Source: Patagioenas fasciata (Eukaryota; Chordata; Aves; Columbiformes; Columbidae). From it: 64,000 nucleotides of DNA. Position numbers and translations under genes: made by a program. Of this stretch, positions 37,901 to 52,900 are shown in pieces (the stretch's first letter is position 1; each line of letters begins with the position of its first letter). Below the pieces are notes generated by a model, which was not told where the DNA came from, made no database searches, and was given only the letters and a program-made list of their open reading frames with translations. The DNA is taken from NCBI RefSeq assembly GCF_037038585.1, contig NC_092520.1:194191604-194255603 (forward strand). The letters are read 5' to 3'.

Positions 37901-40900
37901 GAAATTTTTGGAACTCCATGTATGGGATTGTGCTGATTTATACCAGCTGAGGGTATGGCATTCAAAGTCCATTTTAATTTTACTTTGTCTATTGTATGCA
38001 ATTCTATTTTGTTAACAACTTGTATTAGTATTTTAGGAAGTGTAACATGAAAATTATTGACTTTTTTGTCTTATTATTTTTCTGTTGTTGTTTTTATTTC
38101 TTAAAAAAAAAAAAAAGCTAGAGTATACTGTTGCTTCAAGCAAATTCTGCTTCTTGTCCTGGAATTGGAGCATACAATAGAACAGGCAGCTTTTATTTCA
38201 GCCTGTCATAGCTCCTTTTGGTCTAATGAATTTAAAATCAAGTGGTTTCTGTGTAGGCCAGTTTTGTATCACAGCACGATTCTTACACACAATTCACTTT
38301 AAAAAAATACAAGGAGGTAATTTTCTTCCGAGTCATGAGGATGAAAGCAATATTATTTTGATCATGCATTCACTTATAGGAAAAATGCACATCACTGCAA
38401 AGTGTTCCCAGAAATATAATTACTGTGCTGCCAACTCTTTCACTTGTTTGTCTTTGTAAAAGGGATCCAGCAGCCACAGTGATGGTCAGAAAACGTTATG
38501 TGCCACATGTGTTCCAGCCAAAATACGGGACAGTCCATTTAAAATATGGAAACAGGATTCCTCTGCATCAATACAGTACAGGAGGAAGAACATACTGACT
38601 TGAAAATGGAAATCTCTGTTACACCTGAATAGCTACAGATAAACCGAAGGACAAACATCTAAGGGGCCTGAGGGTCTCATGTTAGTCATTGCTCCTGCAC
38701 TACTGGGGTGCTGCTGGGCTGTAGCTGAAGTGTTGGACTTGTGACAATCAGGTCCATACATTTGCATATACATGTGAAATGGCAAACGGTGCAGGAAACA
38801 ACGACTGGTACAAGGCTATGCTTTAGACTGCTGTGGAGCCTTACTGAAGCAGTAAACCAAATAATCTCTTCCGTGTTTGTTCATCATCAGTTCACCATTT
38901 AGTTGAGAAAACATTAATATGTCATTAAAACAGGCAGATGTTACCTTGCTCTGTTGGACACAAGCCAGCTCAAATTCATTAAGTGTGTGACCTCGTTAGC
39001 ACTATACTGAGCCTGAACTTAACATCCCACTTCTCAGCGGTACTTATCTTCTGATGTTCAGCACTGCACTGATGTGATGGGCTCATTTTTGTTCAGCTTG
39101 GAGTGCACACAGAGAGGCTCAGAGCTGGATAATGTATAGGCACGACTCTGATGTTTTGTTTCTAGCATTCTGTAAAAAAATTCCAGCAATATCCGTGCAG
39201 TATTGTAGAAGCAATAGTTCCAAGTAGTCCAAAATAGTGCTTTGCCCTAAGTTCAGGTGCCTATTTCTTTTCTGCATGGATGGCAGTCCGAATATTTCAT
39301 TCTGCTGTTGCTTAGTTGATCCCATTGCACACTGTTCACATGTATCTGATTACCACACTCTCAGTCAAAGCTGAAGAACAGCCTTGTGGTTTGCCGAGAA
39401 TTAAAAAGGATCATCAGTAAGATAGTTTTACCTTGGCAATGAGAAGTAATTATGCATGACATCAAAACAAATGCAGTTGCTCCTATTGATAAAAGGTATT
39501 TTTGAGATGCTGTATCAGCAATACTATGAATTTTTAAGAGTTCTATATTTTCATATTGTTTGTCTTTATTATCTCCGTGCTTTCTCTTGCTATACAGAAT
39601 TCTGTTTCCTTACATTTGGTAAGATAAATACAGGGGTGACCTTTAGAAGAATAGAATGAGAAAAATCCTGTGAGGTTCAAATCCCCACCAGCATCATGTA
39701 AAGTGCAAAGCTGTTATCTCCTTCACCTATGAAAACAGTGCTGGAAAAAGCTAAAGCATACTCAACTTTTTCCATTTGTGAAGTTCACCCTGGATAGCTT
39801 CTGGGACTGAATGCAGAAAGAAATTACAGTCATTTGTTTATAGTCAGAGGAGCTTATGACACAGCTCTAAATCCTCTCTGTTTCCATCCAAAGTGTTTAA
39901 ATTGTATAGATCCATAACACTTTGCGTGTGGCTGTCCACTGCTCAAAGACCTTTTCTCTATGGAGGTGATTGAGATCACATTAGCATTGTCAAGTTTTTC
40001 ACTAGAGGCCATGAGAAATCATTTAGGACTCTTATTGTTAGCAAATGAGACACATAACCACTGACGCAGTTATATGCGGTGCTTTTATTTCAGTGCTGGG
40101 AAACCAGGGGTTCACACCCAAAGCTGGTTTCTAACAACTGATTCAAACTACACCGTATTTATACAATTTGGTCACATACATATTAATTACTATTCTTGAC
40201 AACCATTAGCATATTCCACACCTATTCTAACACAAACTGTCTATCTAAGTGATGCTAAGTAACATTCCCATGTTTATCAGTTATTTCTAAGTTACCTGTT
40301 TTAAAGAATATATCATAAATCTATGTCAATTTTAAGAATAGGGTTTGGTTACTAAATACAAGAATTCTATGGTTACAAGGTCTGCTTGTACAAAGATTCT
40401 ATGGTTACAAGGTTGGTTGCTACCTTAATGTTCTCCTAAACTTGGTAAGAACCCTGCCTACAGCATCTTAGATTCAGCATCCCAGATATGGCATCCCAGA
40501 TACAGCATCCTAGATACAGCATACAAAAATTAATTCAACTATAACATTATGACCCAGCATCTGTTGGCTTTTACCTCCATGAACTGAATGGGGTGAGCAG
40601 ATGGAGAAAAGAAGGCTGCTGGTAGATTGACTTCATAGAAAGGGGTAAGTATCTCCCTCTCTGTATCAGAGGATAACTACTAATTTGACATGGTTGTGGT
40701 GGTCCCAAATGAGACAAAAAATATCACCACTTTACAAGGCACCAAATGAACCCTCGTAGGAAACCGTCTTTGGAATGGTGTATGGTTCTGGTCACTCCAT
40801 TGGGAAAGATGCATTAAAGTAGAAATAACTGCTAAGAAGGGTGATGATAAGAAGGAAAGCTTGTTTTATTAGGGAGGAATAAAAGGGATTGGCTTTTATA

Positions 40901-43900
40901 GTCCACAAAAAAGCTGAGAAAAGTTATATTACTGGCTGTGGACAAATGGAAAGTAAATTCCAGGGTGAAAAGCATCTGTTTAAGTGGAAAGGTAATGGGT
41001 GCTATCAGAAGTCAATACAAGCTGACAATTTCTGTGTTCAAGTTAGAAATGAAAAGATTTGCTGCTGTTACAGAACAGGTCTTCTGGAGTAGCCTTGGCT
41101 ATTGGAGCAGTGCACATGAAAACCTGACTGATTTTAAAATGAAGCTTCACCAGTTTTTGAAAGGAATTAGATGATATAGTATCTGTGGTTATCAGGGGGC
41201 TAGACCCACTGATTTGGGAGATCCTTTCTAATTGTGTGCAGAGCATCACCTCTTCACTGGAAATGGAAAAAGAACATGATTAGATTAATCACTTTTATCA
41301 GCCTTTTGGCTGCAATTTGCACATCAGTTATTGCAAGACCACACCACATTAAGACAGCACTTTTTAATGGTGGTGAAAGAAGATAAATTGTTGGAATAGA
41401 AGGAAATGTCAGAAGATGGTCATGTTCCTTTTTCTCTGCCCTGTTTTACAGTTGAACATAAAGTAGGAATGTGGGCAATAGCGTTGCCACCGAGGATCTC
41501 TCAAAATGGTGAAAAACTGTCTGCTGTACATTCGCTGACTTTAGTGTAGGCATTTTAATGGATGAATGTTAAATGTCTGACAGCAAGATCCCAATTAAAG
41601 AACACATTTTAAGGCATTTTGAGGCTTATTCCTCATGGAATTGTGAAAGAGCTGCCACCAACTCTGCTATGAACAAGGTATAACAGAACTGATAGGTAGA
41701 TTGTAAAACCAATTTTGCCTTAGAATCTTTCCTGCATGACAGACTTATGTGCTTGAGTCAGTGCCTGGAGATATAAGAGGAAATGGGAAGCACATCTAAT
41801 CTTTGCGGTTTTTTTCCTTGGCAATTTTAATTCATGAAAATACTCTCTGTGCCCCCAAATCCAAGTGTTTGTCTGCTGATCTCACTTTCTTCTCTATGGT
41901 CTTTAAATAAAACAATGTGACATTACAATTGGGACAGATTAAGGAGAAGTTGCTGTGCTAGCTAAAAAGTTGGCACCACACCTTCTATTCAGAATGCTGC
42001 CCATTGTTGGTGTCTGTTCAGATAACCTCTAGCTACAGTTGAGTAATACCAGAAATGGGGAAAACCCTAGAGAAATAGGAAAATCCCTAACTGTTTCTGC
42101 ATTGTGTAAGATTATTTTGCTTAGGTTCTTTCCCTAAGCAGATATGAATCAAAGATGCTCTCTGTATAGGAATAAAGTGTACTATCATGTTCAGGATCTT
42201 ATTTTTGCATAAAAGACACCCATGGTATTTGTGAAAGGGGAAGAAAATTTCCATTCTGGTTTTAGTGTGTTATGTTTTTCTATTGCATTCATCACTGAAA
42301 ATTCCTGAAAATAAAAGGTATGGAAAGTGGGAGAGGAGCTTCATTAATTTATTTGAGTCCTTCTTTGAGACAAATGGTCTCTTTTGACTATTCTGCAAAA
42401 TGATTATAAAAGAAAATTGCACCCCATACCCCTGGCATCGTACAATAAAAAAGAAACATTTAATAGAAAAAAAAAGTAATTAGGCTGTGAACAAATGCTT
42501 GCTGTAACTGGCAAATGTTTGTGCAAATGTTTGATTATTTATGTAAAACTTTCCAACAACTCTTCATCCAGAACAAAACCAAGTGCCCAAGAATGTCAAA
42601 ATATCTCCCTATCAGAATAAAAATCACTGATGGATACATTTCTTGTTTTCCTATGGAGAAGATAAGCAAATAAATGCAAGATGGTACTGGAAGGTATTCA
42701 GATGGTAGGATTCACCTGAGCAATAGTGATAAACAAGATTTAATTAGGATAGACTAGAAGGTATAAGAGGATTTCTGCATTGTCTCACAGCCCTACAGAA
42801 GTGGGTAGATTTTTTTAATGTTTATAACTTAATTTATTTACATATGATTTGCATTTTTCAGGTGTCATAACAGGGGGTCCAAAACACTGGCCTTCTCCAA
42901 GTAAAAGTCTGAATCCTCTCAGTTTTGTGAGATTTTTGTTGTTTACTTCAATGGGATCTTGATTTTTTCCTAATGTATGTTTGTACCATGATTGTAACCA
43001 GAAAGAATGCTTGGAGAAATTAGCTTAAAGATGATATTCTAAGAAATTTTGACTGGGAATTGGAAAATTTCTCAAGCCACCTAACCAAAATATTTTCAAT
43101 AGTCTGGCTGCAAAATGAGAAGTAATTTGCTAAATTATCAGCCCCATGAGAGATTAATTTCTTCCAGTAAGCAGTGTCTCAGTAATTAGTTCATCCAACA
43201 GTTAGGTTTTCTCACCAAGAAAGCTAGCTCCCTAACTCACTCACTCAATTTTTTTTGCAGTCATTTTGTGTATTTGTCTATTCTGCTCCCTAAGGCTGTG
43301 AAGAACCTCAAGTAAAGAGACTAAATTCAAATTGTCTTTCTGCATACTCCAGTGGGGTTTTATTAGAAATAATTCAAAAGGAGGTCCTTGAAACAGCAGT
43401 TAAAATTCCAGTGGGGTTTTATATGAGCTGGCATGTTCCACTTTTATTGGTTTAATGTTGCAATTAATTATTCAGAAAACTGCAGTCTTCTTTCTATTGA
43501 TGAATGTGCACTGGGAGAATCAGCAAACTACCAATGAAGCTTTTTTGGGAGAGGCAGAAATAATTCATAAATGACAAATATTTCTATGAACTCATTAATG
43601 CAGAAGTGAAGTTGCATCAGTTACGTTTTTCAGTCCTTCAGGGGTATCTGAAGAATTTATGAAACCATTGAAATAGAAGTACCCCAGTTTTAGAAGAGTT
43701 ATGTAAACAAGTTTGATTTCCTTTAGAGAGTCAGAGAATCATAGAGTAGTTTGGGTTGGAAGGGACCTTCCAAGGTCATCTAGTCCAATCCCCTTGAAAT
43801 GAGCAGGGACATCTTCAACGAGATCAGGTTGCTCAGAGCCCCGTCCAGCCTGGCCTTGAATGTTTCCAGGGCTGGAGCATCCACAACTTCTCTGGGCAGC

Positions 43901-46900
43901 CTGTCCCAGTGTCTCACCACCCTCATCATAAAACATGTCTTCCTTGTGTCCAATATAAGCCTCCCCTCTTTTAGTTCAAAACTATTACCCCTTGTCCTAT
44001 TGCAACAGGGCCTACTTCTTTGAGTGTTGTAGTATTCTGTAGCAGCAGCCAAAAAAATATCTATAGCAATGTCACAAATAATTTTTAGAATCTTCAGTCT
44101 ATGAAAGTACATGACAATCTGTGTCTAATTATAAAAAGTGGTTTAAAATACCACCTTTTATGCTTCTGAACTTTTATGAGTAATAGTGACAAACTGCCAA
44201 TTGTAAAAGGTGACAACTCACCTCCAGAAGTGATTATTAAAAATAAAAGTGCCAAAAGGACAAAAGAATGAGAACTAATACAGTTTAAATACTGGTCACT
44301 GGTTTTCCAAAGGCCTTCTTTAAAAACAAAGTTATGTAACAAAAAACTTAAAAGCAGTGATGAAGGACAGAAAACACACTTCTTGGGTACTCTAGGCAGC
44401 TGTCACAGGGTAGCCAACCTCCTGTCATTTCTCGCCTGCAGCAGTAATAGGATTTTGCTCTCCAGCTGTGTTCACGAGGAGGACAGAGCTGCCTGTGGAT
44501 TAAAGCCTCCTGGAAGACCAAGCAATAATTATTTTATGATGTGCTAATGCTTACCCAGGCTGCAGCCTCTGTGTTTTTCTACAACTTGAAAACTTCCCAG
44601 TGTCCAGTGAGAGACTTTTGCTGGCTCTAAAACTCACAGGTTGTTGGCTTATTGACAAGATCCTAAAATGTTTTGAAAGAACTGAGAGCTCCCAGTCCAC
44701 CCAAGGAGAGAGGAGACAGGGTGGTGCCCACTCTTTCTGTGGGTGTGACAAAAGTGTATGTGCCTGTGAATGAGACACCGGTTTTAAAGGAAAGCAGAGG
44801 GGAACATATATGCTGCGTACAAAGAAATACTGGTAAAAGTAATATGTCAGAAACTTGAATGCCAGAACAGGAGAAAACAGTATTCGCTGGCTAAGTAATA
44901 GCCTTTCTTTAGAACGTTATGCATAGTATTCGAATTAAGAGCTGTTGTTTTTATACTCTACAAAAATGTTAGCGTGTGGTTAAGGGTTTATTTTATTGGG
45001 AAAATGGATGCAGTCTGTCTGAAAGATAGCTGGCAACTTTTTAAAATCTCAGTGTTGGGTTCTCTTCGCCTCTTACAGTGGTAAGTGCTGTGCCTGAGTA
45101 ATGTAATTTTCAGGAACTGGAGCCAGATGGTTCTCAGGAGTAAAAAGGCAAATCTTGTTTCTAAACTTCATTTGCAATTACTGTAATACTTCCTTCCATT
45201 GGCCTAGTGTGATCTTCTGAAAATGATACAATATTCAGAAGTGTTCTAGCTGTCTTCCACCGAAGAAATCACTTGCGTTCTTTGCCCTGGTATGAAGCAG
45301 TCCATGGTAACAAAACAATAAATAAGCTATTGGTTGGTGTGAATGACGGTACCTTGTAAAATGATGTCTGTATTTGTTGGAAGTGTTATACTTGTTATAA
45401 CAATTACACCTCAGCAGAAATATGTGAAAAGAAGGATAATGCTGATCTTGTGTCCCTCTACGTATTGGGCTGCCATATGCAGTAGTCATATGCATTTTCA
45501 CTGTGTTTGAAAATCTTTTTTTTAATCTTGAACATGATTTATGCTATGGACTTTGAATATGTATACTTGTTTAAGGTATGTTTATGTATGTGTACAATAA
45601 CTTAGCAACATTTGTTTTTATTGCTACCTCAGCTTTTATAATGTTTTTTTTTTTTCTATTTGCAGGGGATTCATTGTAAAAGCAAACCTTCCAGTGAGTA
45701 TACATCATTCACGTTTTTACTAATTTGCTTTTGAAAAATAAAGATAATTCATTGCTGATAATAAATCCACTTTTCTGGTGACATCAGATCACTGTCATGA
45801 CAGGGTATTTCCCACCGCTTTCCTTGTATGAAACACTGGAAATTGGTAAGTTCTGATAAAGAATAGGTTAATAATGACTGTGTGTTGTTGCTTTATGATC
45901 TTCCTTACCATAGATGGTCATTGGGAGAATTTGCTTATTTATTTGCCATGGTTTATTCCTTCTATTTATTATTATTGCCTACAATAATAAAACAGGCTCT
46001 TGGATTACCTGAACTCTGAAGCCTCCATCAGTTGCTCCTCCAGTGCACACCGTCACTTGACAGGGGAGCATGAGGCAGCTGCGTTGCAGGCATCCCCCTG
46101 AGGTCAGTGCTGCTGGAGGCCCAGCTCTCAGCATCACTTGTCTCCACGGTGCCTTTCCCGCATCCCCGTGGCAGAGAGTCCACAGAAAGGGAGAAGCTGC
46201 AGCACTGAGCCATGACCACGTGAGATGCTGATGCTGCGGCATGGGGCGTGAGCTGAATGTCAGCTGTCATGAGTCTTACTCTGAAAGTGTGTCATTTGTG
46301 GGACACATGTTGATGCAGAGAGAAGGGACATGGCAGTGGAAGGGAGGCAGTCCAAAGTCCCACCTGAATAAAGTCTCTGGTCTTCTGCCAGTGAGCAGAG
46401 TGAGCTGTTGGTGGTTGGTTCAAGGACTGTGAATTAAACTTCTTAGGATTAGGCAGCTGAGCTGCTAGTTACACAAACTATGTGGAAGGAGTCCTAGAAG
46501 AAGAAAGAAATGGGAGCTGACCTCTGCTCTGCCTAGCTGAAGCATGCCTCCATGCCCTCTGGCAGCACAGGCTGAGGAAACCAAACCCTTCCCCCAGGTC
46601 TCAGAGGGAAGGACACTTGGTTATGAGTTAAAATCTGTGCTGGGTATTACACAAATACTGATCTAGATAGTGGAGACTCACTGTAGGTACCACGTGGTAC
46701 TGATTCATTCTACCCACCTTAGAATAAGGTGAATTATGTGCTGGGAGGGAGGCAAGAGGGGTTCCCTCTCTCTGTTCGCTACCAAAGATACTTAGATGAT
46801 GCACATGAGCTTAAACTAGATGTTTGGCTATTAGCTGGATGTAGACTTTGGGCACTGAAAGGTTTGTAAACCAAAGATCCTTATCTCGAAACATGATGTA

Positions 46901-49900
46901 TGGGAAACAGAGCTGGTTGTAGGTTTTCCCTGCTGCCTGAAAATGAGTTATCAGCTATCTTTAATAGAAGTAACATGTAGGATGACTCAGCCTTATAGGA
47001 CTGATGAAAAAACCATTTTTTTCAGTCTTCATCCTACTTCACTTGTGCAACAGTGGGTGTATACTAATTTCCATCATTTGGCACAGTATATCACCTTGTT
47101 GTCCATTATTTTGAAAGTTTGAAATACTTACCAAAAGTACAACTGTGAAACCCTTTTAATTTACTGTGCATTGAAATCTGTCATGAAAGAGAGACTCTCA
47201 GCCTGGAATTTAATCAATTTCGTAATTGGTGTAAGTACTTTTTAAGTAGCAAATTTTGGTATTTATTAACTGTAGTGCACTATACGGTTATCTTAGGAGA
47301 GTATATTTAGTTTGTTTGTGAGGTTTGTTGAATCATCGTAATGCACAAATGCAGCAGATACTGTGGTAAATCACATGCAAATAGGTTTGAAATGCCACTG
47401 TAATTTATACTCATGGAATGATGCTCCAGTGAAGCAATTTTAGTGTCCTTTAGATGTGCTCACAGATGTAGCACTGTCATTCAAATTCTTAAAATTCTTG
47501 CAGGAAAGAAATATCAGACAAAAAACCAGTTAGGATTTTCTATTGGGTGTTAGCCTGGACCTGTCATTAATAGGTTTTTGCTGCAACTTTTTTGCTCTTT
47601 TTCAATTTCATCTTCTTGCCTGAGGCTGCAAATTAACCATCTAATCATTTCTATTGTGTATTCATGGCTTATCTCTGGCTACTATTATCCAAGTGTACAT
47701 AAGGTGTGTTTTGCTGTCATGACAGTTCTGGGTTGATTGCTGCATCATCAGATTAAAAAAATAATCTGCTGTGGTTGAGCTGATGGCAAGAGTACAAGGA
47801 AAGTGTCTACATGCTGAATAATAAGCCTTGGGTTCTTTATGCCAGGGCTAACGTGTCCATAATTAAGGAATCTTACAGCAACAATCACTCTCTCATGTAG
47901 GGCTAATTACAGTTATAATTCATAAACATAAAATTTAGGCAAGATTTACTCCACAGGTGGTTTGTGTAGCAAGATGTCTCTTTGTGTCCTCTGGGGTATA
48001 GATCATACCACTCGTGAGAAAAGGAAAGAGGTGTGTGTTCCAGAGGAAACTATCTAAGTGGGGGGATTAAAAGATGATAAGGTAAGAGCTTACTGAAGAA
48101 TTAGTCAGAAATGAGACTCATACTGTGATTACTTATAGAATGAAAATTGTTTTCTGTCAGCTCTTCCTTGTATCATATATTGATTGTGATCCAAAACTAA
48201 CATCCTCATGCATGATACGGTCCATTTAAATTATTATTACTGAGTTTTGCTGCATCTTTTGCAATTCTCAAAGTGCCTCATAAAACTAATGGAAGAACAT
48301 CAAAAGTGGAAGAGTAATTTCATTTTATCCAGTGTAATACTTATTTATTCTCAGTTTGAAGTTAGAAACCACAATCAAGGAAGACAGTGTCCACACTTAC
48401 AGACAGAGCGTAGTCCCTAAAACTGTGTTTGTGCAGCTGCCTGATACTAATCCAATGACAGTAACACATATGACTTAGGATTCTTCTGAGATAGTTCCAA
48501 GCCTGTTACATCTGACAATACCATACCTCAGGCAGGAATAACTAGAGACAAAATTCATTTAAGTCATGACAGTCTCTCCTAAAAATAAGTAGGGTCAAAT
48601 AATATAGTCAAATTCACCCAAAGAGAATACTTTGTGAAGATTTGTCAGCTTTGACAATGTATATATATATATATGTATATACATTGCTCTTCCCTTAAAT
48701 TATTTCTACATAGACATGGGAATAAGAAAGATTAGGCCTGGACGAAGAAATTTACACCAATAACCAAGGAAATGAACAGAAAGAGTTGCTCCTAGATGCC
48801 ATTTGGTAGCTACAACTGTGTGTCATACGAGGCAGTCAAGAGAATATATTTTTGAGCAAAGAGTCAGAGCTAAAACTAATAATCACTCATCACATTATTA
48901 GTAACAATTATCAGGTAGTTCTGCAATATAATAATTTTCCAATTGACTGTGAGTGGATTGATTGGGTGTTGTACAATAACTCTTAAGGATTGTTATACCA
49001 CCCACTCTTGGAACACAGAATATAGTGTTCACATCTGGCTGCTGTGCACTGTATTTCTTAAGGCTTCATCATCTCTGTGGAAATATGTTCACAAATTCTT
49101 CAAAAGTCATTGTACTCTACTGCTCTTAAGTTCTATTTTGTGTGTTTTGGACGATCTGTGTTTTTTCTTTGGTTTGCACAAATTGTCCTCTCTTTTTGCA
49201 AATATTACCTTAGATAATTGAGTGTTGATTTCACTGTCAGTTGAGGCAAAATGTCCTTGTTTTTCCACTCTTTTCCACTTGGTTTGTATCAGCATATCCT
49301 GTTGCCTCCAAAAGATGCTTAATGGCAAAAAAACCCAGGATAATGGAGTGGATGTTCAGGTGTGAAGTGTTTGTCTTTTCTGACTTTTGATGTGTATCAT
49401 GCAGGGTTTATTTTTCCTGATACCAAGTGTGAGGGCACCTTAATGCCTGACAGAATCAAGCCAAGGTACCACATTCATGTCAGTCTATCTTCACACTCTG
49501 CCTGTATCAGTCCCTGGCAAGGGGCTTCGACTGCAACTGGACCCTGTGAAAGTGAGGATCTCATAACATAGAAAAAGGTCCTGTGCAGGTTAATACACTT
49601 TCAGTCTTTAAATTTAGAGCACTTTCCTTCATTGGAGGGGTTGGAGAAGTAAGTAAGGCGAAGTTTTACCCTTCTTCCTCCACATCCTACCCTTCTTCTG
49701 TGAGAACTGTGGATGTCTCTTTGTGTGAATTCATGGGCATCTGTGCTTGACAACAATTCTTGGCTAGACGTTGAGGAATGCACCTTTTCCTGATGATTTA
49801 AGAGTGTTATCCTGTATTTTGTGGCAAGGACAGTATCATGGTACTGGTGTTTCGTACTATGTTCTTCCCCAAACTAGCCGAAGTCCTCCTATGAAGACGT

Positions 49901-52900
49901 TCAGCCATATGACTAATAAGAGTCAGATTTTTTTTTGTTCTTCAAGCCTGTCCAAAGGGAGGCAGGTGGAGACTATGTGAAATGCTTTGTTTTATTTGGG
50001 TGTCTTTTAACTTTCATACTATGTACTCAAGTTGGAAGGGTAAGAAATATTTCAAAATTGCTATGATGTAGTTACAGCTAAAATGAAGTATACTGCATTG
50101 TACACCACAAAACCAAGGGAAAAAAATGCCTGGCATTTGTTCTGATGGTTTCTTGAGCTCTTATTTTTTGGGACTACAAACAATGTATGTGAGGTAGAGA
50201 AGCCCAAGGAATTCCCTGGGGATTAGATCCACTGTGCCAGCATCAATTAATAAATAAATAAGTGATTTCTGTTCAGGGCAGTCTGAGAAGCAGAAAGAGA
50301 TTAAATATGGCAAACTGATGAGCACTGGGGCCTTAGGACCATTTTTTTCTTTTGCATTGGCCTACAAAAGGTGGCTGTGCAAACAGATGTCATTAGGTTT
50401 TGGGATAACTAAATTTGCATAGGAAAATAAGACAAGACACAGTAGCTGTGTTCCATGCCTACTGTTTACACCTTGAAGAAGGCCTGGATAATATTTATTG
50501 TGCTCTTGCTCTTCTGGTTCTACAAAACAAGGAAATCCTGTAGGTGTAAGGGATTTTTCCACTACTAGGAATGCAATGGTGCCCTCTTGTGTGAAAACAA
50601 TATTTTAACAGTAGTTGAGACCATCAGCCAATCCTAAAATTAAAATACCACCTATGAGAGTTCTCACAATGTACAAGTAATGGTTTTGAAAAAAAGTATA
50701 AATTAACTGTTAGTCTAGACACGATCTGGCAGATCTGATTATTTAAAAACACTGTTAGTCTGAGTTCACTCTGCTAGCCTTAACTGTTTCAAGTGTGAAT
50801 CCTTCCTCTTGTGGGTCAACACTTCCCTAACCCAGGAAATTTATTATCAAACCCCATCTGTAATGCAGTTTTTTCAACCCCCACTTGCATTGTTAGCAAA
50901 GCCAACCAACTCTGTTGGTCATGTGGGAAGTCTTAGGTAAAGTGCTGACTTTGCTATTTATCTCAGTGAAGCTGAAGCTTCACCTTTGGTGATTTCTCTT
51001 GGTCAGATATCCTATGCACAATGAGATTTCTCTTTCTTTGTATTTGCGTTTGCAGGTGGCATTTTTAACAGCTTCTGCCATGATGCGCCTGCATCTTTGT
51101 CTTCTACGGTACTGAAAAGCATGAAGATCTCAACAGTGATGAAATGTGTCCAAGGAAGCCCATGCTCTCTTCATTTGAACATCAAAGGAACTCTGAGTCT
51201 GGATGGTAGGAAACAGATTCGCTACTGAATAATTTCTGTTTACTTTTTTGTTTATAGCTTTCAGCCAAGTTTTGTTCCATATTGCAATATTTGTGTCAAG
51301 ACTGTTTTCATGTAATTACATCAGAAAGATATTTTTTTGTGAAAGCCCTGGCCCTTCTTGAGGGGATGAGAACTAACATAATGAATTCAAGACAACTGAA
51401 TTTTTACTTATAACATAATAGACTTCACTTGTCCTCTACCAGTGCCTCAAGCATACTGCTGCCCTTTTCTTTCTTGCTCTGACATGCGTGCACGCACACA
51501 CACAGGGTAATTTTGTCTGCCTGGTCACTCAGTCATGGGCGACTGCCCCAACAGGAGAAACAGTTTATGTGTCTGAAGTTACAATTCTGCACTAAAATAG
51601 AATGAAAACACTCAAACTTTTGGGCATAGTCTATTTTTATTAACACCCTGCCACTCTTGTGCTTAGTGTGTTACCATTGAGATATTTCCTGGTGTGCTTC
51701 ACTCAGAGTTACTAATTCTAGTTTTTTAATTTGCATAATTAAAGCTTCAATGTATTAAATGTATTAAAACCTTGCACCCACCCTCATGCATGTGTTATAT
51801 ATAATGCCCCTTTTTTAACAGAGATAAAATACATATGCCTTTCACCTAGAAAAAAAGCTTATGACATGGTATATTTTAATTTATTTTTTGTTTTTCTTAA
51901 AGATGCTCAAATGACGTTTTTGAAATCTATTCTTATCTCATTTAGAGAACAGCTTTAGAGAGCAGCATAGCGGTAAGGGACCTGGTGGTTCTGGTGGACA
52001 GCAGGATGACCATGAGCCAGCACTGTGTCCTTGTGGCCAGGAAGGCCAATGGCATCCTGGGGTGTATTACAAGGGGGGTGGTCAGTAGATCGAGAGAGGT
52101 TCTCCTTCCCCTCTACTCCGCCCTGGTGAGACCACATCTGGAATATTGTGTCCAGTTCTGGCCCCTCAGTTCAAGAAGGACAGGGAACTACTGGAGAGGG
52201 TCCAGCGCAGGGCAACAAAGATGATTAAGGGAGCGGAGCATCTCCCTTATGAGGAAAGGCTGAGGGAGCTGGGTCTCTTTAGCTTGGAGGAGACTGAGGG
52301 GTGACCTTATTAATGTTTACAAATATATAAGGGGTGAGTGTGATGAGGATGGACTCAGGCCCTTCTCAGTGACAACCAATGACAGGACAAAGGGTAATGG
52401 GTTCAAACTGGAACACAAGAGGTTCCACTTAAATTTGAGAATAAACTTCTCAGTGAGGGTAACAGAGCACTGGAACAGGCTGCCCAGGGGGGTTGTGGAG
52501 TCTCCTTCTCTGGAGACATTCAAAACCTGCCTGGACACGTTCCTGTGTAGCCTCATCTAAGTGTTCCTGCTCCGGCAGAGGAATTGGACTGGATGATATT
52601 TGAGGTCCCTTCCAATCCCTAACATTCTGTGATTCTGTGATTCTGTTTCAGAAAATATCCGTGGGCTGGAAATATGTTCTTTTTCACTGGACACACAGCA
52701 ATCTCAATGCACAAATATAAGATTCACTAGGAAAAAAAGCAAGCTCCTTAATGGAAAGAAGGTAAACTCCGTTTTTGGGGTTGTTTTTCATTTAAATGTT
52801 GAACCTTTGGAAAAAAAAAAAATTCTCTCTCATTTTCTTCTCCTATTGACTTTGCAGAAAACTGCAATTAAATGTATGTTTCAGCATTGTGAAATGGAAC

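Larger units (their letters stand above)
31691..40045 (+). other. IL17REL intron 1, middle section
   Basis: AT-rich intron. It holds opposed open frames at 32394-32945, old CR1 tails at about 33395-33555 and 37660-37765, a short palindrome at 34216-34248, and poly-A or poly-T runs (for example 33090, 35213, 36129, 37420 and 38103). No exon is supported. Confidence 0.5.

Noticed and set aside
37580..37972. A 130-codon minus-strand frame as a gene
   Set aside because: It is partly antisense to a CR1 3' tail at 37660-37765, with no homology in the rest.
41286..41312. Similarity of ATCAGCCTTTTGGCT to the 5' end of U2 snRNA
   Set aside because: Only about 20 bases agree, with an insertion, and the following sequence does not continue as U2. 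No Sm site or further U2 sequence is visible.
45979..46270. GC-richer patch with overlapping open frames as an additional IL17REL exon
   Set aside because: Exons 2 and 3 already join in phase and in family sequence. No extra exon with flanking splice sites in the right phase is needed or visible.
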